Shown in pieces: positions 1 to 12,401 of a stretch of DNA of 48,117 nucleotides. Numbering within the stretch: position 1 is the first letter of the stretch; every line of letters starts with the position of its first letter. The notes beneath the pieces were generated by a model that was given only the letters and a program-made list of their open reading frames with translations, searched no databases and was not told the origin of the DNA. The position numbers and the translations under genes are program-made. Location: assembly GCA_018398765.1 (NCBI GenBank), contig JAHBMJ010005087.1:1-48117 (forward strand). Direction: 5' to 3'. This DNA comes from Chromera velia. Lineage: Eukaryota; Sar; Chromeraceae.

Positions 1-1141
1 GACCTTTCAAAAACAAAAAGAACGACATCCAAAAGTGCTCGAGTATCTCTCTCTCTGTTTTGTTGCATTCTACGTTGCTGTGAAAAGAAAAGTGACTCGA
101 CAGACGAAAGAACCGGGTCTCTGCACACGCGGAAAGAACGTTCCTGGTGCGAGGATCAACTGTGTTCAAGGCGGTTCGAGCATGCAGTGAAACGACTTGC
201 TTCGAACTCTGCCCTCCCTGAGCGGTCGAACCGCTTTGCTACCACCTAACGTTGTGTGGTGCCTCAGCTAAGACGTAGCTTGGAGACACACACTTACAAG
301 GTCTGTCATACAAGGGTTCTGCTTCTAGAGACTGTCATTGACATACGAAAGCTTGACTCATGATTGACTGCCTGCATGTGCATGACTTAATTGCAATTCC
401 CTTAATTGCATGCGCGAGGTCGCTCGGCATGCGCACGCTTCATGCAATCCTGACATACGACTTGCATGCCGTGGCGCGGCTTGAAGGCCTCGCCACGTTA
501 CGGTGACTAGTGAGTGGAGCTTCAGACACCTCCGTCTGCTAAGCGAAGCTTCTTGAAAGGTAACAAAAGATACCAACAAGTTCAATCTTCGATAAGTTCA
601 ATCTTAACTGTCGTGGCGGCGTCCGACATGTATGCAATGTGATGCATGTTGTCGTTCAACTTCATAATTCTATTTTTTGTTTTTCTTCACAATTATTCAC
701 AATTATATACAATTATTTACATTTTTTCTCGTATTCGCACTAATTTGCGGTACTACTGAAGGGCTAATGAACGCGTGTTATTACTTATCCACAGTCAACT
801 TTGAATAATGAAGTACATATAGTAAAACGTACTTATATGCAATAATTAGCGTTAATAGCTAGTATGAAGGTTGATAAATATTTAGCAAAGTATAGCATTA
901 CACAAAAAAAACTTTTTTTTTCCAATTTCCCTTCCAGTTTCTTCTTTACCTTACAAGTTACAACACATTCTCTTATTCGTTCAATTCTATAAATCCTAGT
1001 CTGCTTCACACTGCATATATCATTCTTAGGTTTTTACATTTTATATATTTCATAAAGAAATTTAATAATATATGTAGTTATATTTCTGTATGAAATTTCT
1101 TCATATTCTTTAGAATCTCTCTTTGTAATCTGCTGGGCACT
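1..1141. other. 3' flank of the methyltransferase-like gene, no gene seen
   Basis: The first 600 bases are of mixed composition with several GCATGC-type palindromes. From about 660 to 1120 the DNA is strongly AT-rich and has no open frame with coding character. It lies downstream of the stop codon of the minus-strand gene ending at 1142, so it probably holds the 3' UTR and intergenic DNA. I see no RNA gene or repeat family here. Confidence 0.5.
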
Positions 1142-2754
1142 TCACTTACGTTGCTGAGACTGAACTATGTTGCCGATGGCCCTCTGGAGCCACCCAAAAC
1201 TGCCCGAGTCTCGCTCGACTAGTGCATCAGACTCCCCAGGTTCACTAAGCACAGAGCTCCTCTGCAAAATGACCAGGTCCTTCTCCCCTGGATAGACCCG
1301 GTTCACAAGAGAGGAGAAAATGAGAGAGAAATCAATGCCGCTGCCCTTCCGAAGTTCGGGAGGGAGGTCTTCGGCCCCGCGGTCTTTTTTGTCGGACTGG
1401 GGCCTCAAGGGCCCTTTCTGCAGAAGAAGAGAGAGAAAGAGAGATCAAGAGAGAGAATCACAAACAGACACAATCACACACATACACACACACTCACTCA
1501 CTCACTCACTCACTCAGACAGATTTCTGCTATTCCCCCTGCAGTCCATGCAATTCCCTTCCGCGTCTCTCGATCGACTTGAGAAAGGCAGGGAACCAAGG
1601 CCTCTCTCTGTCCACCTTCCTTAAGTTGCCTCGATGTCGGAGGAAGCTGAAATAGGGGGACTGAAGAAAGAGAGAAATGACATCACCCACCCTCTCATGC
1701 ACTCTCTCCACTTCCATGCCCACTTTCTCCCTCAACTAACACCACCCACTCACCAACCCACTGACTGACCCTTTTCTCCTTCATCCAGAAAATGGGCGTC
1801 TTGAACTTTCTTCCGGGACCCCCGAAGGAACGAAGTGTCTTGTCGATTCTGCGAGCGAACAAGTCAAACCACACACACACGCACATAGGAAGACAAATGG
1901 ACAGACTACATTGCTTCTTTCCCTCCTCAGACAGACAGACAGACAGACAGACAGACACACTCGCCGCCTTCCTCAATCGTTCAGGACGTTCTTGCTCGTA
2001 CGTTTGCTCCCTTACTTCTTCGCCACATCTCTCCTCCCTCCCCTTCGCTCCTCCTTTTCACCCTTCCTTCCCCTTTCTTCGTGTCGTCCTTTCGTCCTTG
2101 CTGCCTTCAAGCTTTCTGAGTATCCGTCACATACAAAACCTCTGACTGTACAAGCAACAGCACCCTACTGCTCCAACACACAAGGAGGTAGGCGTATGAA
2201 CGCAAAAGCAGAAGCACATAAACGAGAGGAGGACCGGACGGCACAACAACTAAACAGACTGATAGAACGGACAGAGAATCGAATGATAGAACGAACGAAA
2301 AAGAGAACGAAGAGACAGAAGAGAGAGACGTACGAGCAAGGAAAACCCATCAGTCGCGCAGAGAGAGAATCGTTCTCAACCCCCAGCAGCATCAGCCCCC
2401 CTTTGCGAAGAATCCTCCCAGCCTCCCACACAGCTCTCAGCTTATCGTCTATAGCGTCTATAGCGTTGTTGAACACCACCAGGTCGTATTTTCTGCGCAC
2501 AGAGAGACACACGGACAGACAGACCGACAGAAAGACAGACAGGAATAGAGAAACAGAAACATCCAAAGACGGAAGCAGGAAAGAAAGAGAATGGGAGAAA
2601 GGTCGAGTAGAAAGAGGAAACCAAGACTAGGGACGAACGAGAAAGCAGGAACAAACAAATGAACGAAAGAACGAACAAAGAAACAAGCAGACAAGCAAGG
2701 AAGAAGGAAGGAAGGAAAGAAAGAAAGAAAGGAAGAAAGGAAGAAAGGAAGAAA

Positions 2755-2786
<32 letters not shown>

Positions 2787-4271
2787 AAAAAAAAAGACAA
2801 AAAAAGCGATAGAGAGAGAAACGAATGAAGAGAAAAAGAAAGAGAGGGTAAACCAAAGGGGTCAAATAGTGGCAAGGAAGGCAGACAAATAATCTGAATA
2901 GACCCTTCGAGAATACCCTCCCCCAAGCTGTGTGTTGAGTTAGAACAGTGCCATCAGGAGGTGCGTCTTGAATTTTTTTTCCCTATTCCAAGTCACACCC
3001 AGGAGGGTAGAAACCTCTCACAACGCGTTTGATTTCCCTCCAGCCGCCCGCCCTCTCTGCCGCAATCCTTCGACTCACAAACAGACCGCCAAGGCCACCC
3101 GAAGCAAAAACAAAAAAAAGAAAAATCACATACGCGCATATGAGCAGACACGCGCTTCGACGTACCTTGAGGGCAGGGGGATGAAGGGCAAGGTTGCGGT
3201 GATGAGAGAGAACTTTTTGAATCCGTATTCGTCTTCGCAGATCTGAAAACACATGGAATGTCAGTCAACAACACAAAGAGGGCAAAAGAAAAAGCTCTGC
3301 GAGCAGTCTGCATCTCCATTCAGCACAGAAAGAAGAGAAGAGAGTGAAAGAGGCTCGTACAATGTCAATTTAGGCGTGACTCTTGCGTGCTATCTTTTAT
3401 TTTTCTTCTTCTCTCCTTTTGTCCGGAAACCGCAGATCTCCTGGAACAACAGCAGCAGCAACAAAAACACTAAGAAACACAAAATGGGAAAGATGCCGAA
3501 AACGATGAACAGAAGAAAGGGTTGTGCAATGATCTTCCGCTTCCACCGGGACGCTGCCTGCCTTTTTCCCGAAGCCAAAACAACACACCCAAGAGACACG
3601 TGTTGACGTTCGCCATCCACAGACACGTGTTGACACAGAACAAACGCGGCTTCAGTTCAAAAGAGAAAACACATGAATGAATGATTCTCTAGGGAAACCC
3701 GATTTGCCTCATACCACCCATCGAAAGGCGGACATACAAATATGAAGGCCGGCTCTCTTTTCTTTCCTCCCTCTGCAAAGAAACATATGGAGACAGAGAC
3801 GGAGACGGAGACGGAGACGGACGGACTCCTGCCCCACCATGCGGCTTCTCTGTCTGTCTACTGACTGACTGACTGACTGACTGACTGATTTGAGTAGTTG
3901 GGTATCCTTCAAGGGAATGGGGGCCGCGTCGATCGCGGTGTAGGAGAGCTGTATCTCGGGGTCGATCTCCTGAGCGTCAGCGCGCGTATGTGAGGGTATG
4001 CTCATATGGTCAAATGAAACGGTCGATCTTGCATTTTCAGGTTCAGTACCGGGAGGGAAACGAAGCGTGACAAATGCAGGTGACAACGGGAAGAAAAAAG
4101 AAAGAGTCCAGTTTCTACAAAACAGATGAACCGGATGAAAAACAAAGTTGGAGGACCAAAATGGCACATGCACATACACATACATGTACACATACACGTC
4201 CACACACACACACACACGTACACACACACACACACACACACACACGAACACACACACGAACACACACACAG

Positions 4272-4302
<31 letters not shown>

Positions 4303-4794
4303 CACACAGGCGCACAGGCACAGGCACACAGGCGCACAGGCACACAGGCACACAGGCACACAGGCACACAGGCACACAGGCACACAGGCACACAGGCACA
4401 CAGGCACACAGGCACAGGCACGCGCGCGCAGAAACGGGAGAAAAGGGCATCGACTATCGGGCAATGATCGACATGACCCACCCATGATCGAATGAACAGA
4501 CACACCAACCCACGCATGAAGCACTCACTCACCCTGACGGCTGCGAGAAACTCAGCCCAGACTTCCAATTGTGCCCCTGAGGGAGGGGACGACTGTCCTC
4601 CGAAGCCCAGATCCACGATTCGAATTGTCTTCCTCTTTTTCATCCTCTTCAGCAGCTGCCTCAAATAGTTCTGAAACAATTGAGGAAGAATAATCAGAAA
4701 GAAGATCTAAAGAAAGTTGACCAGGAAGAAAGATGAAGAAATCGTCTCAGAGAGCTCTCAAATGTATGGAGGAAGATTTAGAGATGGTCTGTGA

Positions 4795-4837
<43 letters not shown>

Positions 4838-6681
4838 TGTGTGTGCATTTGATTGATTTTAGGAGAATGTAAGATGAGAGAGGGGGCAGGAAGAAAGGAG
4901 GATACTGGAGGGACTTGAAGGATCAAAGAAGACCGGAAGAGCGAAATGGATGGAAGGAGGGAAACAAATGAAGAAAGTGAAGTGTAAGACAACCAACCAG
5001 CCACCCCACACACACACACCCATGCAGAGACTGCCAGCCAAACCGATGTAGAGTTGGAGAAGCAGACAAACCGACCGTTTCAATCCACCGGACGGCTGGT
5101 CCAATTTCCTTGTCTTGAAGATGCCGTACCTGCACACAAGCACAAACGTGCAGTTGATTCCATTCTACTGTTGTGGTGACAACCGTCACGTGACCTGACA
5201 TTTGTGAGGGCCACATGCAACCCGTCAACTTTCAAAGAACCAGACACTCGAGATCTCTCCCACGTAGACGGAGTATTTGTGCTTTTTTTCACTCTTCTCC
5301 GTTCTTCCTTCTCCCCCCCAAAATGCAAAGTCAGAAAAGACTTGCGAACAGACACAGAAGAAAAGAGACAGGGAGCAAAGGGATAAACAAACCACAAAGA
5401 GAGAAGAACAAATTGGAAGAAGATGCAAACAGAGATCACTACAGAAGGAACTGATGCGACTTGTACTTCCATCTTTCGTCTGATTTGGACCCAGACTTAG
5501 GGAGTTATAGAAACACACCATCTGTCTGCCTGCCTGCCTGCCTGCCAGCCTGCCTGCCAGCCTGCCTGCCTGCCAGCCTGCCTGCCTGCCTGCCAGCCTG
5601 CCTGCCTGCCTGCCTGCCAGCCTGCCTGACAGACAGACAAACTGACGGCATTCACGTCTCCTCCCTCACGAATTTCAATTTCACTTTCAAATGCCGCGTT
5701 TCCATCCAAGAACCGAAATGCCGAAAGCACCCCTTTCTCTTTCTTGCCCCAAATCGACACATCCTCCCTCGGAGACCCCTCTTCACTGATTGAACGCCTC
5801 CTCCCAAACAGCTGTTGAGCCTGCCTGTCATAGAGACGAATGGCCATTTTATTAACAAAGGGCTTCAAAGTCTCGCGATCGAGGAGGAACTCCTTCCGAC
5901 TTCGCTCTAAGAAACCATATGGACGGGAGGGCCGGAAGGGCTTCTTATCGGCTTCAGCTTTACCTTCTTCTTCCTCCTCTGCCAATTCTTCTGGGGATAG
6001 ATCAGCAACTACAATCTTCTTCTCTCGCTCTTCAAGAAGCTTGGCAAGCTGATCCGGTGAATAGACCTTGGCTTCTTTTTCCGTTTCTTCTTTTTTCTTT
6101 TTGGTCTCCTGCTCAACAGATACTTCCTCCTCGTCCTCTTCCAGCTCCGTCTGCTCCCAGTCTTCACTCGCCTCGCCCAATTCCTCCAACAATTCATTGA
6201 TAGTGTCGATATCCTCTTCTCCCTCTCCATCCTCCTCCTCTTCCTCCTCCTCTTCATCTTCATCTTCAAGGTCTTCATCCTGGTCATCCAAGTCCACTTC
6301 CTCCTCTACCTCATCCTCCTCCTCTTCTGATATGCTCTTCTTTTCGTCCTGCTTGCTTTTATCCCTCCCGCCCCTTCCCACTTCTTTCAAGCGCACACCA
6401 GCCCCAGCTCCCGTCTCTATCTCCTTCTCTGTCTCTCTTGCAGTCGATCTCAGCACCAGCTCCCCACGCGAGCGCCGGCACACGAAAGACGCTCCCTGAT
6501 GACAGAAAGCAGAGAGGAGAGGACCGTCTCCAACCTGAGGAAGGGGGGCAGGGCGCGGTGCCTTGGGGGGCAGAGGAGACGCCAGTCTGGAGAGAGGAGA
6601 CGGGACACGATTAAGAGAGAAACCCTCCAAGCACGCACACAGACAAGCAAACACAAGCAACAATCTTACGAAGTGCACCAT
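1142..6681 (-). CDS. Plastid-targeted acidic protein with class I SAM-methyltransferase-like domain
   Basis: Proposed exons, 5' to 3': 5656-6681, 5076-5129, 4533-4670, 3886-3969, 3166-3242, 2347-2492, 2135-2141 (7 nt, tentative), 1762-1848, 1616-1646, 1142-1417; total 641 aa with all phases compatible. The start at 6681 gives a signal peptide, MVHFVRLLLVFACLCACLEG, followed by Phe21 and a Ser/Pro/Arg-rich stretch, the bipartite leader of complex plastids. Residues about 120-200 are a long Glu/Asp tract. Exon 3 holds VDLGFGG, resembling the SAM-binding glycine motif, and exon 6 holds YDLVVFNNAIDAIDD followed by GRILRKGG, resembling motifs IV and V of methyltransferases. Substrate is not inferable. 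The glycine motif is degenerate, so a non-catalytic role is possible. Exons 1-6 are well supported by consensus sites and phase; the last four joins are less certain. Donors at 3885 and 1761 lie in tandem GTCA repeats. Confidence 0.72.
2697..2800. repeat. GAAG/GAAA microsatellite in an intron
   Basis: A tract of alternating GGAA and GAAA units lies in the intron after exon 5 of the methyltransferase-like gene. On the coding strand it reads as a long CTTT/CTTC pyrimidine run. The open frames across it are artefacts of the repeat. Confidence 0.9.
4191..4420. repeat. CA dinucleotide array passing into a CACAGG-type hexanucleotide array
   Basis: About 100 bp of near-perfect CA repeat, with interspersed CACG and CAGA, is followed by about 120 bp of units reading CACAGG or CACAGGCG. 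It lies in the intron between exons 3 and 4 of the minus-strand methyltransferase-like gene. The long open frames reading Val-Cys-Leu-Cys or His-Thr on the two strands are products of the repeat and are not counted as genes. Confidence 0.95.
5521..5632. repeat. CTGC/CAGC tetranucleotide array next to exon 1
   Basis: Tandem CTGC units with periodic CAGC variants run up to the first intron donor of the minus-strand gene. On the coding strand the intron starts GTGAAT and quickly becomes GTCTGTCTGTCAGGCAGG. If intron 1 were retained, the frame would read Gln-Ala-Gly-Trp repeats. Confidence 0.95.
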
Positions 6682-7291
6682 GGTGGACTCGCCCTTGCGA
6701 CCCCGATCAGGCCAGTGCCGAGAGGGCAACTTCGGAGAGCGACGGATCCCTGCCAGAGACGGCACCGAATCGATCCCCGAGAACTGCAGAGACAAGCACG
6801 CACCCGCAAGGAATGACGCACACTTCGAAGAGCGGGTGAGACCCACCATGCACCAGTTACCAACGCTCTGTCGCGTTAGCAGCAGTCAAAGCTGGTATCA
6901 ACTCTACACGTACGGCCGCATAAACAGGTTCCATGCAGAGATATAATATGCAGAGGCTTGACCCCGCGTCCGCGTCCGCGGCCGTTTGCGGACCCTGCAT
7001 GCATGCATGCGGCTCGGCGGCCGCGAACGCGCGCGCGCATCCCGGCCGATGCCATGCATATTAATAGCCGAATTTGAAGGTGCTGATGATCGCATGCAGG
7101 CTTGATTCATGTGCATAGATAGATTCAAGTTTGGAAGAAACAGCATCGATCAATTGCATGAATTAAAGTCCTCTTCGACCAAGGTGAAAGTATCACGCGC
7201 AGGCTATCATTCGCTAGCTGCTGCGTGTTTTCATCTGTGACTCGGCCCCGATCAGAACACTCTCTGACTAGCTCAAGCTTTGTGAAACTCT
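6682..7291. promoter_or_regulatory. Shared divergent promoter region
   Basis: This is the 610-bp gap between the start codon of the minus-strand methyltransferase-like gene and that of the plus-strand secreted triple-domain gene, so both promoters must lie here or in 5' UTRs within it. It contains GC-rich blocks rich in GCG and CCG, a perfect GCATGCATGCATGC-type palindromic run near 6998-7011, and a TATTAATA-like AT stretch near 7059. No conserved core promoter element can be assigned with confidence. Confidence 0.4.
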
Positions 7292-10200
7292 ATGAATCTC
7301 CTCACCGGTCTTCTCGTTGCAGGCGGCTTCGTGGAAGCAAATGCTGGTAAGGATGCCTCCATGCATTCCAGACTTTCTTTTCGTGGTCTTGCTCTTTTTG
7401 TGTAGTATTCGCGTTTCTCCATGAAGCTTGTTCGCGAAAAATATATAAACAACAGTTGGATCAGAGACACCTATCCAATTTTTGTGCTGTATGTCTTTCT
7501 TTCTTTCTTTCTTTCTAGAGTGCCCTGCCTTCTGGTGCATAGTTATGCCTTTGAATAATCACCTTACCTTTGCTGTATGGGAGAAAAGCAAAGGGAAAGG
7601 GAGACAAGGAAACAAACTGAGGAAACAAGCCAGACCGACATTCAATTCTGTGCATCCAGTGTTACAGTGCAGATGGCCGATTCTTTTCATGCATCTCTAT
7701 ATACGCGTAAGGACAGATGATTGCCAAATGCACGAACACGGAAGTGAGCACGTACCCAGTGGTCCCCGTATCTCCCCCCTGAATCCTTGTCCTCTTCCCT
7801 CCCTCCCTCATGATACCCGGCCGCATGCAGCTGTTGACTTCTCTAAACTCGGAAGTCTGCCAACGGGAGACTCTCTGAAGTTGCCCGGGTTCTCCGGGGG
7901 GTTGAAGGTGGACGGCACCAAGGACAAGGGGAAGGGTGGATTCAATGACGTCTTCCAGTTCTTCCTTGCCCCCCCCTCTCTGAACACCACCGTGCCCGTC
8001 TTCTCGACCGACGCCTACTCGATCGAATTCGGCTGCTTTGACAATGGAGAGGACGGCATGGAGGTCGTCGGGGCGTTCATTCTCGACGTGAAGCCACCCG
8101 GAGAAGGCGCACACTTTGGCGTGATTTTTCCCGAGATAAGCACTTCAGATAACGTTCCTGGGGTTTCTGTCTGCCCCTCGGAGGAGGTCGTGGAAATCGA
8201 TGAGGAGACGGGACTGAAGTGTCTTCTTAGCACGGATTCCGTGTCTGGCACCGAAACTGACGTGGTGACTCAGAATCCGGATGATGTGAACCTTCTTTTC
8301 TCCGACGGCACCGCCATCCTCTCTGGCGACGACTTTGGAACTGTAGTGCTGACCGGTCTTAACGGCAACTCCACATTGGAGGAGGAGTTCGGAGTGCCGT
8401 CGAGCTGTGCCGTCTTCGGGTCCTGGTGGCTGAAGGTCCCCAAGGGACTTGGGTTCTCTGTGGGAGAGTCCGTCGTCACGACCGAGAAGGCTGAGGAGAC
8501 GGGAGTGAAAGGTCAGCACGCATGTGGACATTTAGATCCGCATGGAGATATATTGGCATGGTTTGTGTCTCAGTTTCTTTGGTCGCAGAGATGTGCTTTC
8601 ATGGTGTGTGCGTGTGTGCGTGTGTGCGTGTGTGCGTGTGTGTGTGTGAGAGAGAGAGAGAGGGTGCGTGTGTGTGTGAGAGAGAGAGAGTGTGTCTATC
8701 TGTCTGTCTGTCCGTCTGTGTATCTGTGTGTGTGTGTGTGAAAGTGCGTGACCGTGTAGGAGTCAATATCTTTCTTAGGGAGAGTCCCTCCTTGTGTGTG
8801 TGTGAGAGAGAGAGAGAGTGTGTGTGTGTGAGAGAGAGGGGGGGAGAGAGAGAGAGAGAGAGAGAGAGCGTGTTCGTGAGTGTGTGTTTGTGTATAAACC
8901 TCTTTTTTTGAGTGTGCTGAAGTCAGTCTAGTGCTGAATGGTAAACATGTTACATGTGTACATGCACCCATGAAGTGGCTCTCTCAATCCTCCATTCATC
9001 CTGTCTGTCTGTGTTACTGTTACGTTTTCTTCGCTTAATGTTTCTCTTTTGCTTTCAGGATTCGGCGACCTCTTCTCCTTCAAGGACGGGTCTGCCGACT
9101 CCATCAAACTCCCTTTCGACAGTCTTGAATTTCCTCTCTTGGGGGCAGAGAAGGAGTTTGCCTCTGTTGGGGGCAAGGGCAAGGGTCCCTTCAAGGGCAT
9201 TCTCAGCTACTACCTCAACGTGCCTGAGATCAACTCTACCCAGACGGTGCTGTCCACCCCAGAAGTCGACCTCACCTTCTCTTGCCTCGAGAGAGACGGG
9301 TCTGTGTATGCAGTGCAGGGTTTGGTCTTCAAATCTCCCGAGAAGGAGGCCTTCAGCATACTGACCAGCATTCCCTCCGATGGGCCTTTCTTTGAATTTG
9401 ATCAGTGCGGGGAGGTCATTGACGACCTCGAGACCTTCGCTCCCGGTACGGAAGATATCTCTTGCGTCCTGGACACCCGCTCGACGGAAAGCAACAACCC
9501 CAACGTGACTATCGAGGACTTTGATAAGTTCCTCCTCAGGTCTACTAGCGGTCTCCAGATCCGTCAGCCCGAAGACGAGGTTGCTGCAATCAGAACAGGC
9601 ACGGAGGGCAACGCAGAGTTCGAGGAGTTCTTCGGCAACGATGGCAGCTGTGCCACTTTCGGACCGATTATTTTGGACATCCCCAAGGGAATGCCTTTCG
9701 AACTGAACTCCAAGCCTCCGACAGCCAAGGGAAAAACCGCCATGATTTCCAAGGACGGCAAAGAAGGTCCGTCTGTCTGTCTGACATAGCAAACAATTCT
9801 TTATACGCGACGCTTGCTTCGGAATCACCGAGAGCAAACCGTCCAACAAATGAATTTAGAGGTGGTTATGCGGTCGCAGGTCGATTTTACCGGAACGTCA
9901 ACTCTTCGCTTCACCGACATGCACCCATGCATCCTCTCTGAATTCTGCCACCCGGCCACGCAGCAGCCACCCCTGTGCCAAGATCTCCATAAACCGGGAT
10001 GCATGTGCTTCTCTGCACAGACACTCATGTCTCTTCTCTCGATCGTCTTTGATGCCATACATCTGGAAAGAGAAGAGAAGAGGGCCGTTGTGAAAAGAAC
10101 GATCGATGCTTGGAAGAAAACCTTCCACTGAGATCAGTGCGCGACCGTGTATGACGCTGCATCATACCTCGACTGGCCTGGCTCGTTTGTTTCTGCAGTG

Positions 10201-10977
10201 CGCACGTAGACATGTCTGCATGAAGCAGAAGCTTTTCATTTCTGTTTGCGGGACGTGACATCAACTCTCACACACCTTCTCTGCATGAGGGCGGATGCAG
10301 GCACCGATTCCGGTTTCAAGCTCGGGGGTCTGACTGACTCCCTGAAACTTGACTTCGACCTCTCTGGAATCGTTCCTGGCGGGGCGGCGGTGGATAAGCT
10401 TGGGGTGGCCGGGAAAGCCCCGACCCCCATCATCTACTCCGTGGCCCCCCTCTCTCTGAATTCCACCATGAACGTCTTCTCGACCGACACCGTCTCTTTG
10501 GACTTCGCCTGTCTCGACGACGATGTGAATAACGACTTCGTTGGCGTTTTCTTCATGACTGTGAAGGCAGGCAAGGAGGACATTGCGTTCGTTGCGGAAT
10601 CCGACGACGGCGAGTCCGACGACGGCCTGATCTTCGGATACCCAGGATGCCAGGACGAAGAGAACGCGGTGATCGTTGTTCCCAAGGGGGAGACCTTCAC
10701 TTGTTTCCTCGAAGAAGCTTCTGTTTCTCGCAACACAACCGAAATCAATATCGAGAAAGATGACGAGGCTCTGGTGCAGTTCAGTGACGGATTCCACTTC
10801 ACCGTAGGAGATGACTCGACCCCTATTGTGGTTGCCCCCTCTGGCAGCAACACAGAGTTGAACAAACTCTTTGGGGCTGAGTCCCAATGCCTCGCGTGGG
10901 GGTACGTCAACCTCCTTGTCCCCAAGGGAGAGAAAGTGAAGGTCCTTGGGGGGCCCGGAACCATCGTGGAAGCTTAG
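7292..10977 (+). CDS. Secreted protein of three tandem homologous four-cysteine domains (unrecognised family)
   Basis: Exons 7292-7346, 7831-8511, 9059-9766 and 10301-10977; 706 aa. Exon 1 encodes a short signal peptide, MNLLTGLLVAGGFVEANA. Each of the other exons encodes one domain of about 226-236 aa. All three introns fall after the first codon base (phase 1), so the middle domain exon is symmetric 1-1. The domains align with one another: SLKLDF-type start, then N(S/T)T..VFST....S(L/I)(D/E)F.C(L/F), a second Cys, then (T/K)C(F/L)L, then an FSDG-like segment, and finally EFFG....SCA.FG....(V/I)PKG. Four cysteines per domain are conserved, suggesting two disulfides, and N-linked glycosylation sequons recur at NTT/NST. 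There is no membrane segment or GPI tail, so the product is probably soluble and secreted. I recognise no catalytic motif or named family; an adhesive or cell-wall role is only a guess. Confidence 0.88.
8606..8876 (+). repeat. GT/GA dinucleotide and TCTG arrays in intron 2
   Basis: GTGTGTGC, GAGAGAGA, CTGTCTGTCTGTC and GTGTGTGA blocks alternate through the intron between the first and second domain exons of the secreted protein gene. No coding content is supported; the open frames reading Val-Cys and Glu-Arg are repeat artefacts. Confidence 0.9.
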
Positions 10978-12401
10978 GGGACGGAGTCCAGCCTTGAGCT
11001 AGTCTGACGACGAGAGAGACCTTTTGGTTTCGTCGTCACTGCATGCATGAGCCTCGATCGGCCTTCCGATGCATCCATGCAGCATCGGTCGATCGGTTGG
11101 TTTTGTAGCTGAAAGAAAGAATGAACCTGCATGTGTGCGACTGTGTGCCGACCTATGCATGATAGCCATCGACGGACAAATGATCGAGCCGTTGCAAAAA
11201 GCGAAGCCAGAAAACGAGCGGGTGATCGAGCGACGACGAAATCGCGCGTTGCATACACTCCCTGTGCCATGCAAGCTCTGTCATTGTTCTTTGGTTTTGC
11301 CCGATCCGTCTGGGATTGGGTGTGTGTGATTTGTTTGGAATTTGGAAAGACGTACTGAAAGTCTGGAACTCGGTGTGTCCGATGCGTATAGCAATGCGTG
11401 GCAGAATGACACTGTGTGCATGCTCGCATGAGACCGTAGACGTACTGCATGTCCGCATCTCCTTTGGCTTAGTGACAAGGTGGAGGAGATGCAGCTTTCG
11501 ACAGTCAACTGCAGTTACCATACTCAACTGCAGAATGGAAGTTGGAACACTAGTTGGAACATGCGCAACTTCAGCGCAAGCTTTCAACCTCAGACAACCT
11601 GGCTTTGAAAAGAGACCTAGAAAGACACGTTATGGAAAAAACTGACACAACTTTGAAGGTTGTCGGTAGTAGACTGTACAGAGTTGTACCTCGAGTTGTG
11701 CGCTGCTAGCTCTCAATGATTGTAGCAATGACCACTATGATAGGTCTATACCTAGGTCTACAGCCATATGCTAGAGCTATATGTAGGATTGTGCAGCTAT
11801 GTGCAGCATTTTTAGCAGCATTTACTCAAACAATTATATACTAAAACATTTGTTCAGTCTATATTATAGACTATATCTAGGACTAATATATATAGATGTT
11901 AGTCTGCGTACATGCTGCCACACACTCCGTCACTCAAAGCTGTTGGCATCACGTGTGTGTCTCTTTTTGCGGTCAAGCGCATGCATACGTAAGCGAAAAT
12001 AATCTGCGCGCACATACGTGTAACCACAAAAATCAATTAGTGCATGTGCGTGAAGTGTGTACGACCATTGTGATTAACCCAAGCCAGACGTCTTCTTTCA
12101 GCTAGTCTGTCAGATTGAAGCGTCTTTGCATCAGACAGTCACAAAGATAAAGACCGTGAAAGAAGGTATGGCACAGTATAGTATCTGTAGCCTAATCTCC
12201 TTCTAAAAACTATTAAAAACTACAGTTTATATACAGTCACGGTAAAGTATACTACCAATGCGAAGTATAGATGCAATTTGATGCAAAAAATGTTAGAAAA
12301 AATTAATCTAAAGAAAAATGATAGAAAAGTTTTTAGATTTAAATATTATACCAACTAGCATACTAGCTGAACATCGAAAAATATCTAGAAAATTATATAG
12401 T
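10978..12401. other. 3' flank of the secreted protein gene, AT-rich towards its end
   Basis: The first 650 bp have ordinary composition and probably include the 3' UTR. From about 11690 the DNA becomes AT-rich and leads into the inverted-repeat element at 12402. No gene, RNA or recognisable repeat can be supported here. Confidence 0.5.

Noticed and set aside
4115..4495. Long open frames on both strands reading Val-Cys-Leu-Cys-Ala-Cys or His-Thr repeats
   Set aside because: They are all translations of the CA/CACAGG microsatellite inside an intron of the minus-strand gene.
5497..5655. C-terminal Gln-Ala-Gly-Trp repeat extension of the methyltransferase-like exon 1
   Set aside because: It is read-through into intron 1; a GTGAAT donor at 5655 and phase-0 continuation with the next exon give a better protein.
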